Source: Metamycoplasma auris 15026 (GTDB lineage Bacteria; Bacillota_I; Bacilli_A; Mycoplasmatales; Metamycoplasmataceae). From it: 64,000 nucleotides of DNA. This document shows positions 18,676-30,290 of the stretch, one piece after another (the first letter of the stretch is position 1; the number at the start of each line of letters is the position of its first letter). The notes beneath the pieces were generated by a model. The model made no database searches. It was given only the letters and a program-made list of their open reading frames with translations, and had not been told where the DNA came from. Both the position numbers and the translations under genes were made by a program. Location: assembly GCF_000367765.1 (NCBI RefSeq), contig NZ_AORI01000011.1, positions 1 through 64,000 on the forward strand, written 5' to 3'.

Positions 18676-21252
18676 ATGAAATTTTTTAAATTCGAATCAA
18701 CTGAAATGCGAATTGCTTGACACACTTTAAAAAAAATTAATGCCTTAGAACCTGAAATTTCTTTATTAAGTGACACTGAACTTAAAAATAAAACAATTGA
18801 ATTTAAAGAAAGAATCAAATTAGGCGAAAGTCCTGAAGATATCCGCCACGAAGTTTTTGCAGTAGCCCGTGAAGCTACTAAAAGAATTTTAGGAAAAAGA
18901 CCGTTTGATGTGCAAATGATTGGGGGGATTATTCTTGATTTAGGTTCTGTTGCTGAAATGAAAACAGGAGAAGGAAAAACAATAACCTCAATTGCTCCTG
19001 TTTATTTAAATTCCCTAAGTGGACAGAGTGTTATTGTTTCAACTGTTAATGAATATCTAGCCGAACGTGATGCCGAAGAAATGGGACTTGTTTTTAATTT
19101 TTTAGGTTTAAGTGTGGGAATTAACAAAGCACAAATGCCAGCACATTTAAAAAGAGAAGCCTATGCATGTGATGTTGTTTATTCAGTGCACTCCGAACTT
19201 GGCTTTGATTATTTACGTGACAATATGGCAATGACTAAAGAAGAAAAGGTCCAAAGAGGACTTGATTTCATTTTACTTGACGAGGTTGATTCAATTTTAA
19301 TTGACGAAGCAAAAACACCTCTTATTATTTCAGGTGGCGACCAAGAAGAAAGTGCAATGTATAACATAGCTGATTTGTTTGTTAGAACTTTGAATCATGA
19401 TGATTATTTTATTGATGAAGAAACAAAATCAGTATATTTAACTGATGCTGGAATTGAAAAGGCAAATAAGTATTTCAATTTTAATAATCTTTATGATCTT
19501 GAAAATTCTGAATTAGTACACCGGATTCAAAATTCTCTAAGAGCACATAAAGTTATGAAATTAGATGTCGAATACATTGTGCGAAATGACAAAATTGAAC
19601 TTGTTGATTCTTTTACAGGTCGGATTATGGAAGGAAGAGCTTATTCAGAAGGTCTGCAACAAGCAATTCAAGCTAAAGAACGAGTTGAAATTGAATCAGA
19701 AACTAAAACATTAGCAACAATTACTTACCAAAATTTCTTTAGATTATTTAAAAAAATCAGTGGAATGACAGGAACGGCCAAAACTGAAGAAAAAGAATTT
19801 ATTGATATTTATAATATGCGAGTTAATGTAGTGCCAACTAATAAACCAGTTGTGCGTGTTGATGACCAAGATGAAATATATGTCGATATGCATTCGAAAT
19901 GAAAAGCTGTAACAAAAGAAGTTAAAAAAGCATATCAACGTAGACAACCAATTTTAATTGGAACAGCGCAAGTTGAAGATTCAGAAATCTTGCATGAATA
20001 TCTCTTAGATGAAGGCATTCCACATACAGTTTTAAATGCCAAACAAGATGCCTCCGAAGCTGATATTATTTCCAAAGCAGGTGAAGCTGGAGCTGTTACA
20101 ATTGCTACAAATATGGCAGGACGGGGAACTGATATTAAACCATCAAAAGAAGCAATTAAAAATGGTGGTCTGTATGTGCTTGGAACTGAAAAAGCTGAGT
20201 CACGTCGGATTGATAACCAACTAAAAGGTAGATCAGGACGTCAAGGAGATATTGGCTATACTAAATTCTTTTTATCTTTAGATGACCAACTAATCTTAAG
20301 ATTTTCAGTGCAAGACCAATGAAAACAAATTTTTAAAGAATATGGATCAAATCCAATTCCAGGTAAAGCTATTCGTAGTGCTTTTTTAAGAGCACAAAAG
20401 AAAATTGAAGGCTTTAATTATGATAGTAGAAAAAGTGTTTTAAACTTTGATGACGTTATCAGACAACAACGTGATTTGATTTATGAACAACGTGATTTGA
20501 TTTTAAATCGTGATGATTTAGGTTCAATTATTCATAAAATGTTTGAAGTAGCAGTTTTCCAAATTGTTAATAATCCATATTTTGTTAAAAAGAATGACAC
20601 CATTGATTTTGAAGGATTTGTTGAATATCTAAATAGTAATTTTATGTTGCTAACAAAACATAAATTCAATGTAGATGAAATTAAAAAGATGGATAAGGAT
20701 GATTTAATTGCATACATTATTGACATCTGAAAAAAAGAATATGATATTTTAAGACAAAATATTATAGATAAATATGGTATTTCTTCTTTAGTAAAAAATG
20801 AGCGAAATATCATTCTTAATGTTTTTGATAGTGGTTGACAAGATCATATTAATGTTATGGATAAATTGCGTCGTAGCACTCACTTAGTGCAATATGCCCA
20901 AAAAAATCCATACCAAGTTTATACAAAACTAGGTTCCAAAAAATTTAAAGACCTTACAAATCGCATTGCTATGGAATGTGCTGCTAATTTACTTAATAAC
21001 TATGAAGCTCTTCCTGCAAATAACTCTGATTTTGATTTTCCTTTTGTTACTAATCAAAATGAAACAAATAACAAACAAAGCATGCAAAATCTACAAGAAT
21101 TTATTGGTTTTCTATTAGAATCTGAAAAAGCGCATTTAGAAAAAAAGAATTTAGATGAAAAACAAATATTGCAAATTCTTGCTGAAAAGAAGGCTGAAAT
21201 CCTTAAAGAATTTAAGTATAGCTTCGAATCTTTAGCTAAAAAAGAAGAATAA
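18676..21252 (+). CDS. secA: Preprotein translocase ATPase SecA
   Basis: An 858-residue SecA that drives export through SecYEG. It shows the Walker A segment KTGEGKT (about residue 100), the [11 protein letters not shown] Walker B, a preprotein cross-linking region, [10 protein letters not shown] and GRSGRQGD. The C-terminal Zn-binding tail of E. coli SecA is missing and the protein ends in a Lys/Glu-rich helix, as in other mollicutes. Five or more TGA-Trp codons occur. No Shine-Dalgarno is visible before the ATG, and an AT-rich -10-like stretch lies very close, so translation may be leaderless. Confidence 0.95.
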
Positions 21253-21292
21253 AAAAATAAGGCTAGATAGAAATTCTAGGCTTATTTTTTTT
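21252..21292. terminator. Bidirectional terminator between secA and the nudix gene
   Basis: AAATAAG-g-CTAG pairs with CTAG-g-CTTATTT with T-runs on both strands. It overlaps the last codons of the convergent minus-strand nudix gene. Confidence 0.7.
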
Positions 21293-21713
21293 CATATTCC
21301 CAAAAATTATTGATATAGAAATTAATTGCTTTTTCTAACACTTCTTTATTTTGGTCATGGGTGATGCGATTTTTTAAAGCTTCGTCTACTTTTACTCATT
21401 CAACAATTTCAATTTCGCCAACTTGCTTTTTTAACTTAAAGTTTTTTGGCTTGCCTAAGAAATAAATAACATCTTTTGTCACATTAAAAAATGGTGAATA
21501 ATTAATTTTTTCTTTAAAGTTAGGAAGAAGTTCAATGTCGACGTTAGTTTCTTCCTTCACTTCTCTAATTGCTGTTTGCTCTTCTGATTCATTGCCTTCT
21601 ACTCTTCCCTTAGGAAAAATTCAGTGCCCTGCAATTTGTTGTACAAGTAAAACATATAACTTTGATTCAATGTTATGCAATACCACTGCCCCACATGATT
21701 TTACATACCTCAT
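21282..21713 (-). CDS. Nudix hydrolase
   Basis: A 143-residue protein with a full Nudix box starting at FPKGRVEGNE and ending REVKEETNV (about residues 33-56), including the metal-binding E-E pair. The N terminus (MRYVKSCGAVV) is like the small diadenosine-tetraphosphate or NDP-hydrolysing Nudix enzymes. Substrate is not readable from the box alone. Two TGA-Trp codons. The gene starts 5 bases after the stop of the membrane-protein gene, so the two form an operon, and it ends in the terminator shared with secA. Confidence 0.9.
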
Positions 21714-21718
21714 ATTTT

Positions 21719-22246
21719 TTAAATTTTGCCCCTAATTTTGATAAAAGTATTTATTGATACTATTGTAATTATATTTAAAATAAGGACTGAATTTATAATA
21801 AGGCTAAATATTTTTAGTTTATAAAAAGTCCTTGTGTTCATAAGAAAAACTGGATCATCTTTTAAGTGAATAATTTTAATTATTTTTTGATAAGTAGAAT
21901 TGAATAGAAAAGTTCAAATAATTAAAACTGCGCCTAAAATAATTAAAATAATAACTAAATAAAAAAGTGTTTTTAATAACTTCAAATGATCTAGTGAATA
22001 TCTTTCTTTATATAAAGGAAAAAAACTCACAAATACTAAAAGAATAATAATTAAACTTAAGATACTTAAACTAATAATTCCAATAAAACTACCTTTAGAA
22101 ATAAAACTATTATTCTTATTAAAAAACAAAAGGCTACTTGCAATAAAAAAGGAAACAACAACAAATAAGGAAATAATTGCTAGTAAAAAAAATGTAAAGA
22201 AATTTCTTTTATTTATTTCATCAATAACCTTATTAACTTTATTCAT
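21719..22246 (-). CDS. Membrane protein of unknown function, 175 aa
   Basis: One TGA-Trp joins a hydrophobic N-terminal two-thirds to its C terminus. Four TM helices are visible at about residues 17-40, 49-71, 87-112 and 142-165, with short basic loops. It has no recognisable domain. It is divergent from dnaX and lies 5 bases upstream of the nudix gene on the same strand, so the two are probably cotranscribed. Confidence 0.75.
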
Positions 22247-22387
22247 AATATATTATTATAAAGAATAAAATTTGTATTTTAGCTATTGCTTAAATTAAGT
22301 CAAATAAGAAAGAAAAATTAAAATTTTTTTAGGCTTTTTTTGCCATGCTAATTTGGTAAAATATATGTATATTTTAAGGGAGCTGCA

Positions 22388-24403
22388 ATGTCATTTGAAA
22401 AAAAATATTTAGCACTATATCGTCAATATCGTCCAAAAATTTTTGATGAAGTATATGGCCAAAAAAGCATTATTGAATCACTAAAAAACATCATCAAAGA
22501 AAATAAATTAACGCATGCTTATTTATTTTGTGGACCACATGGCAATGGAAAAACCTCAACTGCCAAAATTTTTGCTAATGCAATTAACTGTAGCCATAGA
22601 ATTGATGAAAATCCATGTGAGCAATGTATCAATGATTTAAATCAAAATATTGATATTATTGAAATTGATGCAGCTTCCAATACTGGGATTGATGATATAA
22701 GAGAATTAAGAGAAAAAATTAAGCATCTACCAGCAAAATCAAAATATAAAATCTATATTATTGATGAAGTTCATATGCTATCTAAGGCTGCCTTTAATGC
22801 ACTTCTTAAAACAATTGAGGAGCCTCCGAAACATGTTATTTTTATTCTAGCAACAACTGATCCTCAAAAAATTCCGCTAACTATTCTAAGTCGTGTACAA
22901 AGATTTAATTTTAAAAAGATTGATAAAGAAACACTTTTTTTTCAATTAAGCAATATTTTTAAAAAAGAAAATATTAATGCTAATGAAGATGCTATTAAAT
23001 TAATTATTGATTTAGGTAATGGCAGCTTTCGGGATACTTTAAGCATAGCTGATCAGGTGTCTATTTATTGTGCAAACCAATTAATTACAAAAGAAGCAAT
23101 TGAAGAGCTATATGGTATTGTTGATATAAATAACATTTTGTATCTTTTAAATGCAATTAAAAACCATAACCACCAAGATTTAATTAAAAAATATAATTAT
23201 TTAATTGAAAATGGTGCAAGTATTGAAAAACTGTTGATGCAAATTTTTAAATTACTAAAAGACTATTATGTTTGAAAAAAAACAAATGATTTAAGTTTAT
23301 TAGAATTTAATCAAAAAAGCAATTTAAGTACTCTTGCATTTGACGATGATAGTTTGTCTTTTTATTTAGAATTAATTCAAAAAGCAATGATTGAAATTAA
23401 AAATTCAGATATTCCTAAACAAATTTTTGAATTATATCTATTAAAAATGGCATCTTATAATGATTTTTATACCAATCAAGTAGTTCAAGAAGAAAAATTC
23501 AAAGACCTTGCATACGAGGAAGTTTATTCAGATAATAAAACTATCGAAACGCCAAATAATTCTTGAGATAAAGAAATTGTTACTGAAAAAAAAGATATAA
23601 ATGCAAATGAACTAAGAAACAAAAGTCCTATTGAACAATTTAATGATGTTTTTAATTTGGCAAATATATCAAATTCATACGATAAACAACCGCAGCCTAA
23701 AATCATTGAGAAATCTAATGATTTATTAGAAAATAATAATAAAAATAATTCAATCACTCAAGAAAATAAAAACAAAAAACAAACTACAAATATAAGTGAT
23801 TTATCTAAAATAAATAGGCATGAGAATTTCTTGGATAACATTATTAATCCAGAGTATACAAGCTTTAATGAAGAAAAAAATATTGATATTTTAAAACCCG
23901 AAATTAACCAAGAAGATATTAATAAGTTAGCCTTTATTTATCAATATATCAAATTAGGTTTATATAATTGAGAACAAAGTAAAAGCCAAATTAATTTAGA
24001 TGCAACATACTTTAATATGATAAAAACGAAATTGCAAGAAAAATATCCGCATCTAATTGAACTACTAGCAGCATTCAAAATTCTTTTTAGTACCCAAGAT
24101 TTTATTGTTTTAAAATCTGATGATCTAAGCAAAGTTCATCAACTTAATTTAAGAGCCAATACTGAAGATTTAATTGAAGCGACAAATTTAATTTTTAATC
24201 GATATTTAAATGTAATTGCAATAAGTCAAAAACAATTTGATATTGCAAAAGATTATTGCTTAAAAAATTGAAAAGATTTAAAAGAAAAAGAAATCAAAAT
24301 GTTTGAACTACCTAGTTTGGATAAATATAAAAATAAAGAATCTGAAACTTATGAGTATGCAAAAAAACTTTTTGGCGATATTGTTAAAAAACCTCAAAGT
24401 TAA
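22388..24403 (+). CDS. dnaX: DNA polymerase III subunit gamma/tau
   Basis: A 671-residue clamp-loader ATPase. It has YRPKIFDEVYGQ, Walker A GPHGNGKTST (about residues 49-58), a four-Cys zinc module in the C-x8-CEQC region, DEVHML, and sensor 1 ATTDPQKIPLTILSR. A GGGAG lies 5 bases upstream of the ATG. The tau-like C terminus (after residue 370) is low-complexity Asn/Lys-rich and then has a roughly 130-residue folded end. Several TGA-Trp codons. First gene of the conserved dnaX-ybaB-recR cluster, here extended by tmk, holB and rsmI. Confidence 0.95.
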
Positions 24404-24437
24404 AAAAATAAATTATTAGAATATGGAGCCTATTAAA

Positions 24438-24731
24438 ATGAATATAAATGAAATGTTAAAGAATGCCAAAAGAATCCAAAATGAAATGGAAAAAGAAGAG
24501 CAAATTATTGCAAAGAAAGAATTTGTCATTGAAAAACAAGGAATTAAAGTCACAATGCTAGGTACTAGAAAAATAAAAAGCGTTGAAATTAATCCAGCTT
24601 TAATAGATCCAGAAGATCCTGAATTAATTCAAGACTTAGTGATGCTAGCTGTCAATGAAGCAATCGATACAATTGATGCAGCTTACGAAGAAATTAGTGC
24701 TAAATATACAAATAGTGGAATGCCATTTTAA
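24438..24731 (+). CDS. YbaB/EbfC-family nucleoid-associated protein
   Basis: A 97-residue DNA-binding protein that forms a tweezer-like dimer. It has the MLKNAKRIQNEMEK start, VTMLGTRKIKSVEI strand core and VNEAIDTIDA end typical of the family. The ATG at 24438 was chosen because GGAG lies 9 bases before it; an ATG 15 bases upstream has no such signal. The stop overlaps the recR start (TAATG), the classic dnaX-ybaB-recR arrangement. Confidence 0.9.
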   Translation: MNINEMLKNAKRIQNEMEKEEQIIAKKEFVIEKQGIKVTMLGTRKIKSVEINPALIDPEDPELIQDLVMLAVNEAIDTIDAAYEEISAKYTNSGMPF

Positions 24732-25321
24732 TGAATAAAGAACTGACTAATAAAATCATTGAATCGCTAAAAAAAATTCCTGGAATTTCTAACAAACAAG
24801 CAAATAGAATTCTTAATTTTTTCTTAGAAAGTAATGTTAATTTCACTAATGATTTATTTGAAAATTTGCTTAAAATTCAATCACAAACAAAAAAATGCAA
24901 ACAATGCTTAGCTTATTCAAATAACGAAATTTGTGATATTTGCTTAGATAAAAAAAGAGCAAGTAAACTATTTGTTGTCTTTGAAAATCAAGATATAGAA
25001 AAGATTGAAGCATTGGATATTGAAAAAGGCAAATATTTTATTTTCAATGAAAATATCAATCTAAAAAAAATTTCGCAAGAAACTTCAACTAAGCTTGATT
25101 TACTACTTGATATCATTAAAAAATTTGATGAAGTTATTCTTTGCTTAAATACAGATTTAAATGGGCAAATTACAATGCAATATCTAAAAAAAGCTATTAC
25201 TGATTTGTATCCAAATAAACAAGTCTACCAACCTTCTATAGGAATTCCTTTTGGAATGACAATTGAAGCAATTGACCCAATTTCTTTAAGACAATCAATT
25301 CTTAACAAAAAAAGAATCTAA
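24731..25321 (+). CDS. recR: Recombination mediator RecR
   Basis: A 196-residue protein with an N-terminal helix-hairpin-helix (IPGISNKQANRIL), a C4 zinc finger (CKQC..CDIC, about residues 56-77) and a Toprim domain with the VILCLNTDLNGQIT segment. RecR with RecO loads RecA at gaps. The RecF-pathway partners are not in this window. Start codon overlaps the ybaB stop, so translation is coupled. Confidence 0.93.
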   Translation: MNKELTNKIIESLKKIPGISNKQANRILNFFLESNVNFTNDLFENLLKIQSQTKKCKQCLAYSNNEICDICLDKKRASKLFVVFENQDIEKIEALDIEKGKYFIFNENINLKKISQETSTKLDLLLDIIKKFDEVILCLNTDLNGQITMQYLKKAITDLYPNKQVYQPSIGIPFGMTIEAIDPISLRQSILNKKRI

Positions 25322-25349
25322 AAAAAGGCAAAAAAAGGATAAAAGAATT

Positions 25350-25991
25350 ATGAAAAAAAATGGAAAATTTATTGCCATCGAAGGGATGGATGGCTCAGGG
25401 AAAACAACAATTATTCAAATGTTAAAAAATGAATTAATAAGAAGAAATATCATTGATAATTTTGTTTTTACAAGAGAACCTGGATCAGCTTTTTCAAAAG
25501 AAGCTGAAAAAATTAGACAGCTTATTTTAGATAATGAAAATTCTTTTTCCCAAATGGTAGATGCCCTTCTTTTTGCAACTTCAAGAAGACTTAATCTTGA
25601 AAAAGGTATTTGACCAGCACTTGAAGCTGGTAAAAATGTTATTACAGATAGATATACCACTTCTTCCTATGTATATCAAGGAATTTTAGGCAATGTTGGA
25701 CTTGAAAATGTTTTAAAAATCAACCAAATTGCAACAAACTACACTGAACCAGATTTGATTATCTTTTTTGATTTAGAACCTTCTATATCCATTGAAAGAA
25801 TTACAAAGATGCGTGATAATATGGATCGCCTTGAAAGCTCTGATGTATCCTACTATACAAAGCTAAGAGATGCATATAAACAAATTATAAAAAAGAATAA
25901 GGATAAATACAAAGTCATTGATGCCAGCTGCTCAATCATTGAATTATTTAATAAAGTACTAAATATTCTAGAAGAAGAAAAAATTCTTTAA
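25350..25991 (+). CDS. tmk: Thymidylate kinase
   Basis: A 213-residue P-loop kinase that phosphorylates dTMP to dTDP. Visible motifs: EGMDGSGKTT (residues about 10-19), FTREPG (substrate loop), the DR(Y) segment VITDRYTTSSYVYQG, and a C-terminal LID/helix. One TGA-Trp codon. AAAAAGGA precedes the ATG. It lies between recR and holB in the replication/repair cluster. Confidence 0.95.
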
Positions 25992-25995
25992 AAAA

Positions 25996-26874
25996 ATGCA
26001 TTTTATTTTTCAAAAAATTATTAATAATTCAATTAAGGCTAATAAATTAGGGCAATTCTATTTACTTTCATCAAAAGAAGAAAAAAATTTTGATGAGTAT
26101 TTTTTATATTTTATTAACCAAGTTAATAATGAAAACTTTAAGCAAATAAGTGAGATTAATTTTGGCGAACTTTATTTTTTTATTGATGGAAAAAACCAAA
26201 CAATTTTGAAACAAGAAGTTCTTGAAGCTATGAAAAATACGACTGAAACTTCGATTTTTGTGCCCAACAAAAAAAAGATTTTAATTATTAATAACATTGA
26301 AAATGGCACACAGCAATCTTTAAATAGCCTTCTTAAATTTCTTGAAAATCCCCCTCATAATACTATTATTCTTTCAAGTTGTAATTTCATATCCCAAGTT
26401 ATTAATACAATTAAATCAAGAGCTTTGATCATTGAAATTCCAAACCAAAAAGAAACTTTGCTTTTAGAAACAAATAATAACTTCTATGAGACTTTTTTTA
26501 GTTTCATCAACCAAGATTACGATGAAGAATTAATAGTGCTTCTAGAAAAGCTAAAAAAAGCCATATTTGAATCCCATCTTAAACCTTATAATCTTCTAAG
26601 ATTGATTATTAGTGATTTTTTATCTGAAAATAAAGAAGTATTTCTTAATTTTTCTATCTTTTGTTTTAGTTTAATTTATAAATTAAAAAAAGATATTAAT
26701 GATTCTTTGTGATTAAAAGAATTTAATTTAAAAAAAGAAATGTTTGATTATATTCCAATTTATAAAATCATTAATCTTTTTAAAGAAATAAAAAACGCTT
26801 TAGAAAATGCAGCGAATTTCAATCTCCAAAAAGCAAAATTATTACTTAAATTAGAGGATTTTTATGGAATATAA
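25996..26874 (+). CDS. holB: DNA polymerase III delta' subunit-like clamp-loader protein
   Basis: A 292-residue protein starting 4 bases after tmk. It keeps the clamp-loader sensor region (QQSLNSLLKFLENPPHNTIILSS, about residues 107-129, and INTIKSRA) but lacks a Walker A, as expected for the non-ATPase delta' subunit. One TGA-Trp codon lies near residue 239. Its end overlaps rsmI by 11 bases. The N-terminal third is divergent, so the call rests on the sensor region plus synteny. Confidence 0.85.
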
Positions 26875-27580
26875 ATTATATGTAGTTGGCACTCCAATTG
26901 GTAATTTGGAAGATATAAGTTTAAGAGCGCTACGTATTCTTAATGAATCAGATATTATTCTTTGTGAAGATATTAAAGTAAGCAAAAAACTTCTAAATCA
27001 TTTTAATATTACAAATAAGCATTTAATTTCATATCATAAATTTAATGAAAAAAATTTGGCAAAAAAAATGATTTCTTATATTCTTGAAGGAAAAAAAGTC
27101 AGTTTAATTTCTGATGCTGGAATGCCTTGCATCTCTGATCCTGGTTTTAATTTAGTAGAAGAAGCTAAGAAGAATGGAATTTTTATTGATGTAATTGGAG
27201 GAGTTAGTGCTTTTGTTAGTGCTTTTATTAAATCTAATTTAGGTTCAACTTTTAGTTTCTTAGGTTTTTTAAAAGATAAAAGCGGTGAAAGAATTAACCA
27301 ACTTAAAAAACTAAATGAAGGTGTTTATGTCGCTTATGTTTCACCACATAAACTACTAGCTACAATTGATGATTTCGAAGTAGTTTTTTCTCAGCAAGTC
27401 TTTATTTATTTATGCAAGGAATTAACTAAAATTCATGAAAAAGATTGAAGTGGCAGCCCAAATGAAATAAAAAGCTTGCTGCAAAATGAAGTTATTAAGG
27501 GTGAATTTGTTATTTGCTTTTTGATTAAAAAAGAAAAAAGAATTAAGGTTAATAAATATGAAAATAAAAAATATGCCTAA
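26864..27580 (+). CDS. rsmI: 16S rRNA (cytidine1402-2'-O)-methyltransferase RsmI
   Basis: A 238-residue tetrapyrrole-methylase-fold enzyme with VGTPIGNLEDIS at the start, then LCEDIKVSKKLL, SDAGMPCISDPG, and the C-terminal LCKELTKIHE. RsmI adds the 2'-O-methyl to C1402, the base whose N4 is methylated by RsmH, also in this window. The usual GPSA is GVSA here. Start overlaps holB by 11 bases. One TGA-Trp codon. A terminator stem begins inside its last codons. Confidence 0.94.
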
Positions 27581-27604
27581 ACTAAATGAGTGGCATATTT
27601 TATT
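27568..27604. terminator. Bidirectional terminator between rsmI and rpsT
   Basis: AAAATATGCC pairs with GGCATATTTT around a 14-base loop. The left arm includes the rsmI stop codon, and T-rich tails lie on both strands. Confidence 0.7.
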
Positions 27605-27631
27605 TTTTATTAAGTGTTTGAATATTTTAGA

Positions 27632-27895
27632 TTAATTATTTGTTTTAGCAATAAATGCATCTAAACGGCTAGCTTTTCTGGCACCATTGTTTTGGTGTAA
27701 AACACCTTTTGAAACAGCTTTATCAATTTCGTGGTGTGCTTTTGCTACTAATTGTGCAGTTTTATCACTTTTAGATTCAGCTGCTAATTTAGCTTTCTTG
27801 ATTGCTGTTTTAACGGTTGATTTAATTGCAGAATTACGAGCGTTTGCTTTTTGATTAGATAATATTGCTTTTTGTTTTGATTTAATATTTGCCAT
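27632..27895 (-). CDS. rpsT: 30S ribosomal protein S20
   Basis: An 87-residue, very basic, helical protein starting MANIKSKQKAILSN, with RNSAIKSTVKTAIKKA and the KGVLHQNNGARKASRL end, all typical of S20. The ATG at 27893-27895 was chosen because AGAGG lies 7 bases upstream and MANIKS is the family start. An upstream in-frame ATG would add 12 atypical residues. Monocistronic, convergent with rsmI. Confidence 0.96.
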   Translation of the reverse strand: MANIKSKQKAILSNQKANARNSAIKSTVKTAIKKAKLAAESKSDKTAQLVAKAHHEIDKAVSKGVLHQNNGARKASRLDAFIAKTNN

Positions 27896-28084
27896 TTTTT
27901 TGCCTCTTCTTGCTAAAAAATTAATTAGCATCCATAATTTTACATAAAAAAAATATTTTTTTTATATTTAGTTTCATTTTTAGTTTTGCAAGACTAAAAA
28001 CATACTTTTTAATGATAATTAAAATCTAAAAAATAGTCTCAATTTATATGTTTAATAAACCTAATTTTAATAAAATATTCTTAT

Positions 28085-28798
28085 ATGAAAAAACCAGATT
28101 GAATAATGCAAAAACAAATAAAAAATACTATGTATGAAATTAAATTTTTTTATACAAATGCCAAACATGTTTATTTAACTTATGAAGATGGTTTTTTTGT
28201 CGTACGCGGAAATATTGTAAATTTAAGCAAACCAAAATTTGAAACTTTTTTAGATGAAGCTATCTTTAAGATTTTAGAAAAGCTAAAATCAACGAAGAAA
28301 AATGTTCTTGATATTGATGCAACTACTCAACAATTTTATTATTTTGGGAAACTATGCAAATATGAAGTTGCAAATAACTTAATTGTTATTAAAGATTTGA
28401 ATAACAAAATAATTAAAGAAATTAAATTTAAAAACAAAAATAAAAATCTAGATGCAAAAGAAATAATAAAAAAGGAATTAAAAAAAGAGCTATTAATTAA
28501 ATTTGATTTCTTAGCACAAGAAGCATCCAAAGCAATTTTTAAGAAAAAAATTGACTTTGAATATGCTATATACCAAAAAAAGACATCTTGAGCTTCCATT
28601 GTAATTCAAAAAAACAAAATTAACTTAAGCGCAGATTTAATTTATTTTGATATGGAAATTATTAGATATGTTGCATATCATGAAATAAGCCACATAGTTC
28701 ACCAAAATCATTCAGCAAAATTTTGAGCCTTGGTAGCTAAATTTATTCCAAATTATAAGATTTTAAAAAATAAATTAAAAAACCATATTTTTAACTAA
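28085..28798 (+). CDS. DUF45/YgjP-type metallopeptidase domain protein
   Basis: A 237-residue protein whose C terminus has the HExxH metalloprotease pattern YHEISHIVHQNHSAKFW (about residues 200-215), with the downstream His expected in the YgjP/WLM (DUF45) family. The first 150 residues are a basic beta-rich region typical of the family. Four TGA-Trp codons are needed for the frame. No Shine-Dalgarno is seen before the ATG. Substrates of this family are unknown; a cytosolic zinc protease is likely. Confidence 0.82.
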
Positions 28799-28826
28799 AA
28801 TTTTTTAAAAAGGAATGAGTTTTTTT

Positions 28827-29471
28827 ATGGATAAGCAACTAATTGCCATTTTAGTAATCGTATATACTTTTCTTTTTATAATGCTTGTAATTGATGCAAT
28901 TTTTATTGTTTTATTTTTCAAAAGAAAAAGAAACAAAAAAAATGAATCTGCATCTGAAGTTAAAGATGAAAAAACTAAATTTGAAGAAGAGCTGCAAATT
29001 ATAAAAAGAATGATTCCTGAAAATCAAGTAATTAATGATGCTATTTTTAAAAAAGATAGCAATCTGACTTTTAGTTCTGGGAAAATCTTAATCAATAGTT
29101 ATGGCTTATTTGTTCTAAAAGAAATCAATGATGAAGGTGATAAAATAGAAGGTAATTTTAACCAACGTCAATGAATTTTGCATAAAGAAAATGTTGATTA
29201 TTACACCAATAATTTGTTTTGAGACTTAAGAACTAATATAAAGGAGTTAATTCCTTTTTTACCTAACAATCTTCCTGTTATTGGAATCTTAGTTTTTCAT
29301 TCAATTCCTGAGGTTCAATTAACTGAATTTCCTGAATATTTATTGCATACAAATATCAATGATTTATCGAGTTTAATGTATGAAATAAAATCAAAATTAC
29401 AATCAATAGTAACTGCTGATAATATCAATAAAATTATTGAATTATTGAACAATAAACGAGTAAAAAAGTAA
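28827..29471 (+). CDS. Membrane-anchored NERD-like protein, catalytic residues not conserved
   Basis: A 214-residue protein with one N-terminal TM helix (about residues 5-29), a short charged coil and a roughly 150-residue soluble domain. The run GLFVLKEINDEGDKIEGN followed by a QRQW segment, YYTNN and a VIGILVFHS strand resembles NERD (nuclease-related) domains. The acidic and lysine residues that would make a nuclease (IDH, E-x-K) are not seen in place. The start at 28827 is preferred to an ATG 12 bases upstream that directly abuts AAAGGA. The NERD assignment is tentative. Confidence 0.6.
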
Positions 29472-29626
29472 AGAAATTAAGATATTTTCAATAATTGATG
29501 ACAATTTGTTGTCATTAATTTTTTTTATTGATTTTTTGTTTTAAAATATAAGTGTATAGTTTAAATAAATCTTGGAATATATCTTTCAATAATATATTTT
29601 AAAAAGATAAAAAAGTGGGAGAAAAG

Positions 29627-30241
29627 ATGGCAAAAAGTACATTAGAAAGATACTATATCTCAGAAACAGTTCCTGACGAAAATGGTAAAGTATCTTTTAA
29701 TTTTAAAAAAGCAAACGAAAAAATATCTGGTACATTTAGTGATTTTAATGAAGCATTATTAGAATACATTCGTATAGGGGAAGCTTCAGAAAATCCTACA
29801 CGTGTTTGATTCCATCAAGACGGAGCATACCGGGGAAGCGTTAACGTTGAAAAAGCTTATGTTATCGTAGATCGAATTAAAGTTCAAAGCGTAAAAAACG
29901 AAGAAGCAATCAAATACATTGAAAAAGAAAATCTAGTTGACAAGCCAGCTCCAAAAGCATCTAAGAAAGCTGCTATGGAAGAAGTAAAAATGGAAGAAAC
30001 TTGTTCAATGGAAGAATGCAATGAAGAATGCAAGATGGAATGCGAAGACAAATGCAGCTGCTGCAAAAATTGTAAATGTTGCAACGGAGAAGAAAAGAAA
30101 GAAGTTGAAGTGGTTATGACTCCAACAAACACACCAACTAAAAGAGAAAATCGTGTATTCTGAGTATTCTTTACATTGTTATTACTATTAACAATTACAA
30201 ACATCGTTTTAATTGTGCTACGTATTACTAACAAAATCTAA
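29627..30241 (+). CDS. Tail-anchored protein with a 10-cysteine cluster
   Basis: A 204-residue protein. Residues 1-105 form a compact domain with two or more beta strands (WFHQDGAYRGSVNVEKAYVIVDRIK). Residues 110-165 are a charged linker with ten Cys at 126, 131, 135, 139, 143, 145, 146, 149, 151 and 152, mostly C-x3-C, C-x-CC and C-x-CC, as in metallothionein-like metal-binding segments. A single TM helix (about 178-199) closes the protein with a short tail, giving a tail-anchored topology with Cys inside the cell. GGGAG lies 6 bases upstream. Function unknown; metal binding is inferred. Confidence 0.75.
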
Positions 30242-30258
30242 TTTAACATAAGAAAAAG

Positions 30259-30290
30259 AAATGTTGTATTCAAAAATACGACATTTTTTT
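30259..30290 (+). terminator. Terminator after the cysteine-rich gene
   Basis: AAATGTTGTATT pairs with AATACGACATTT (one G-U) and is followed by T-rich sequence, about 20 bases after the stop. Confidence 0.75.
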
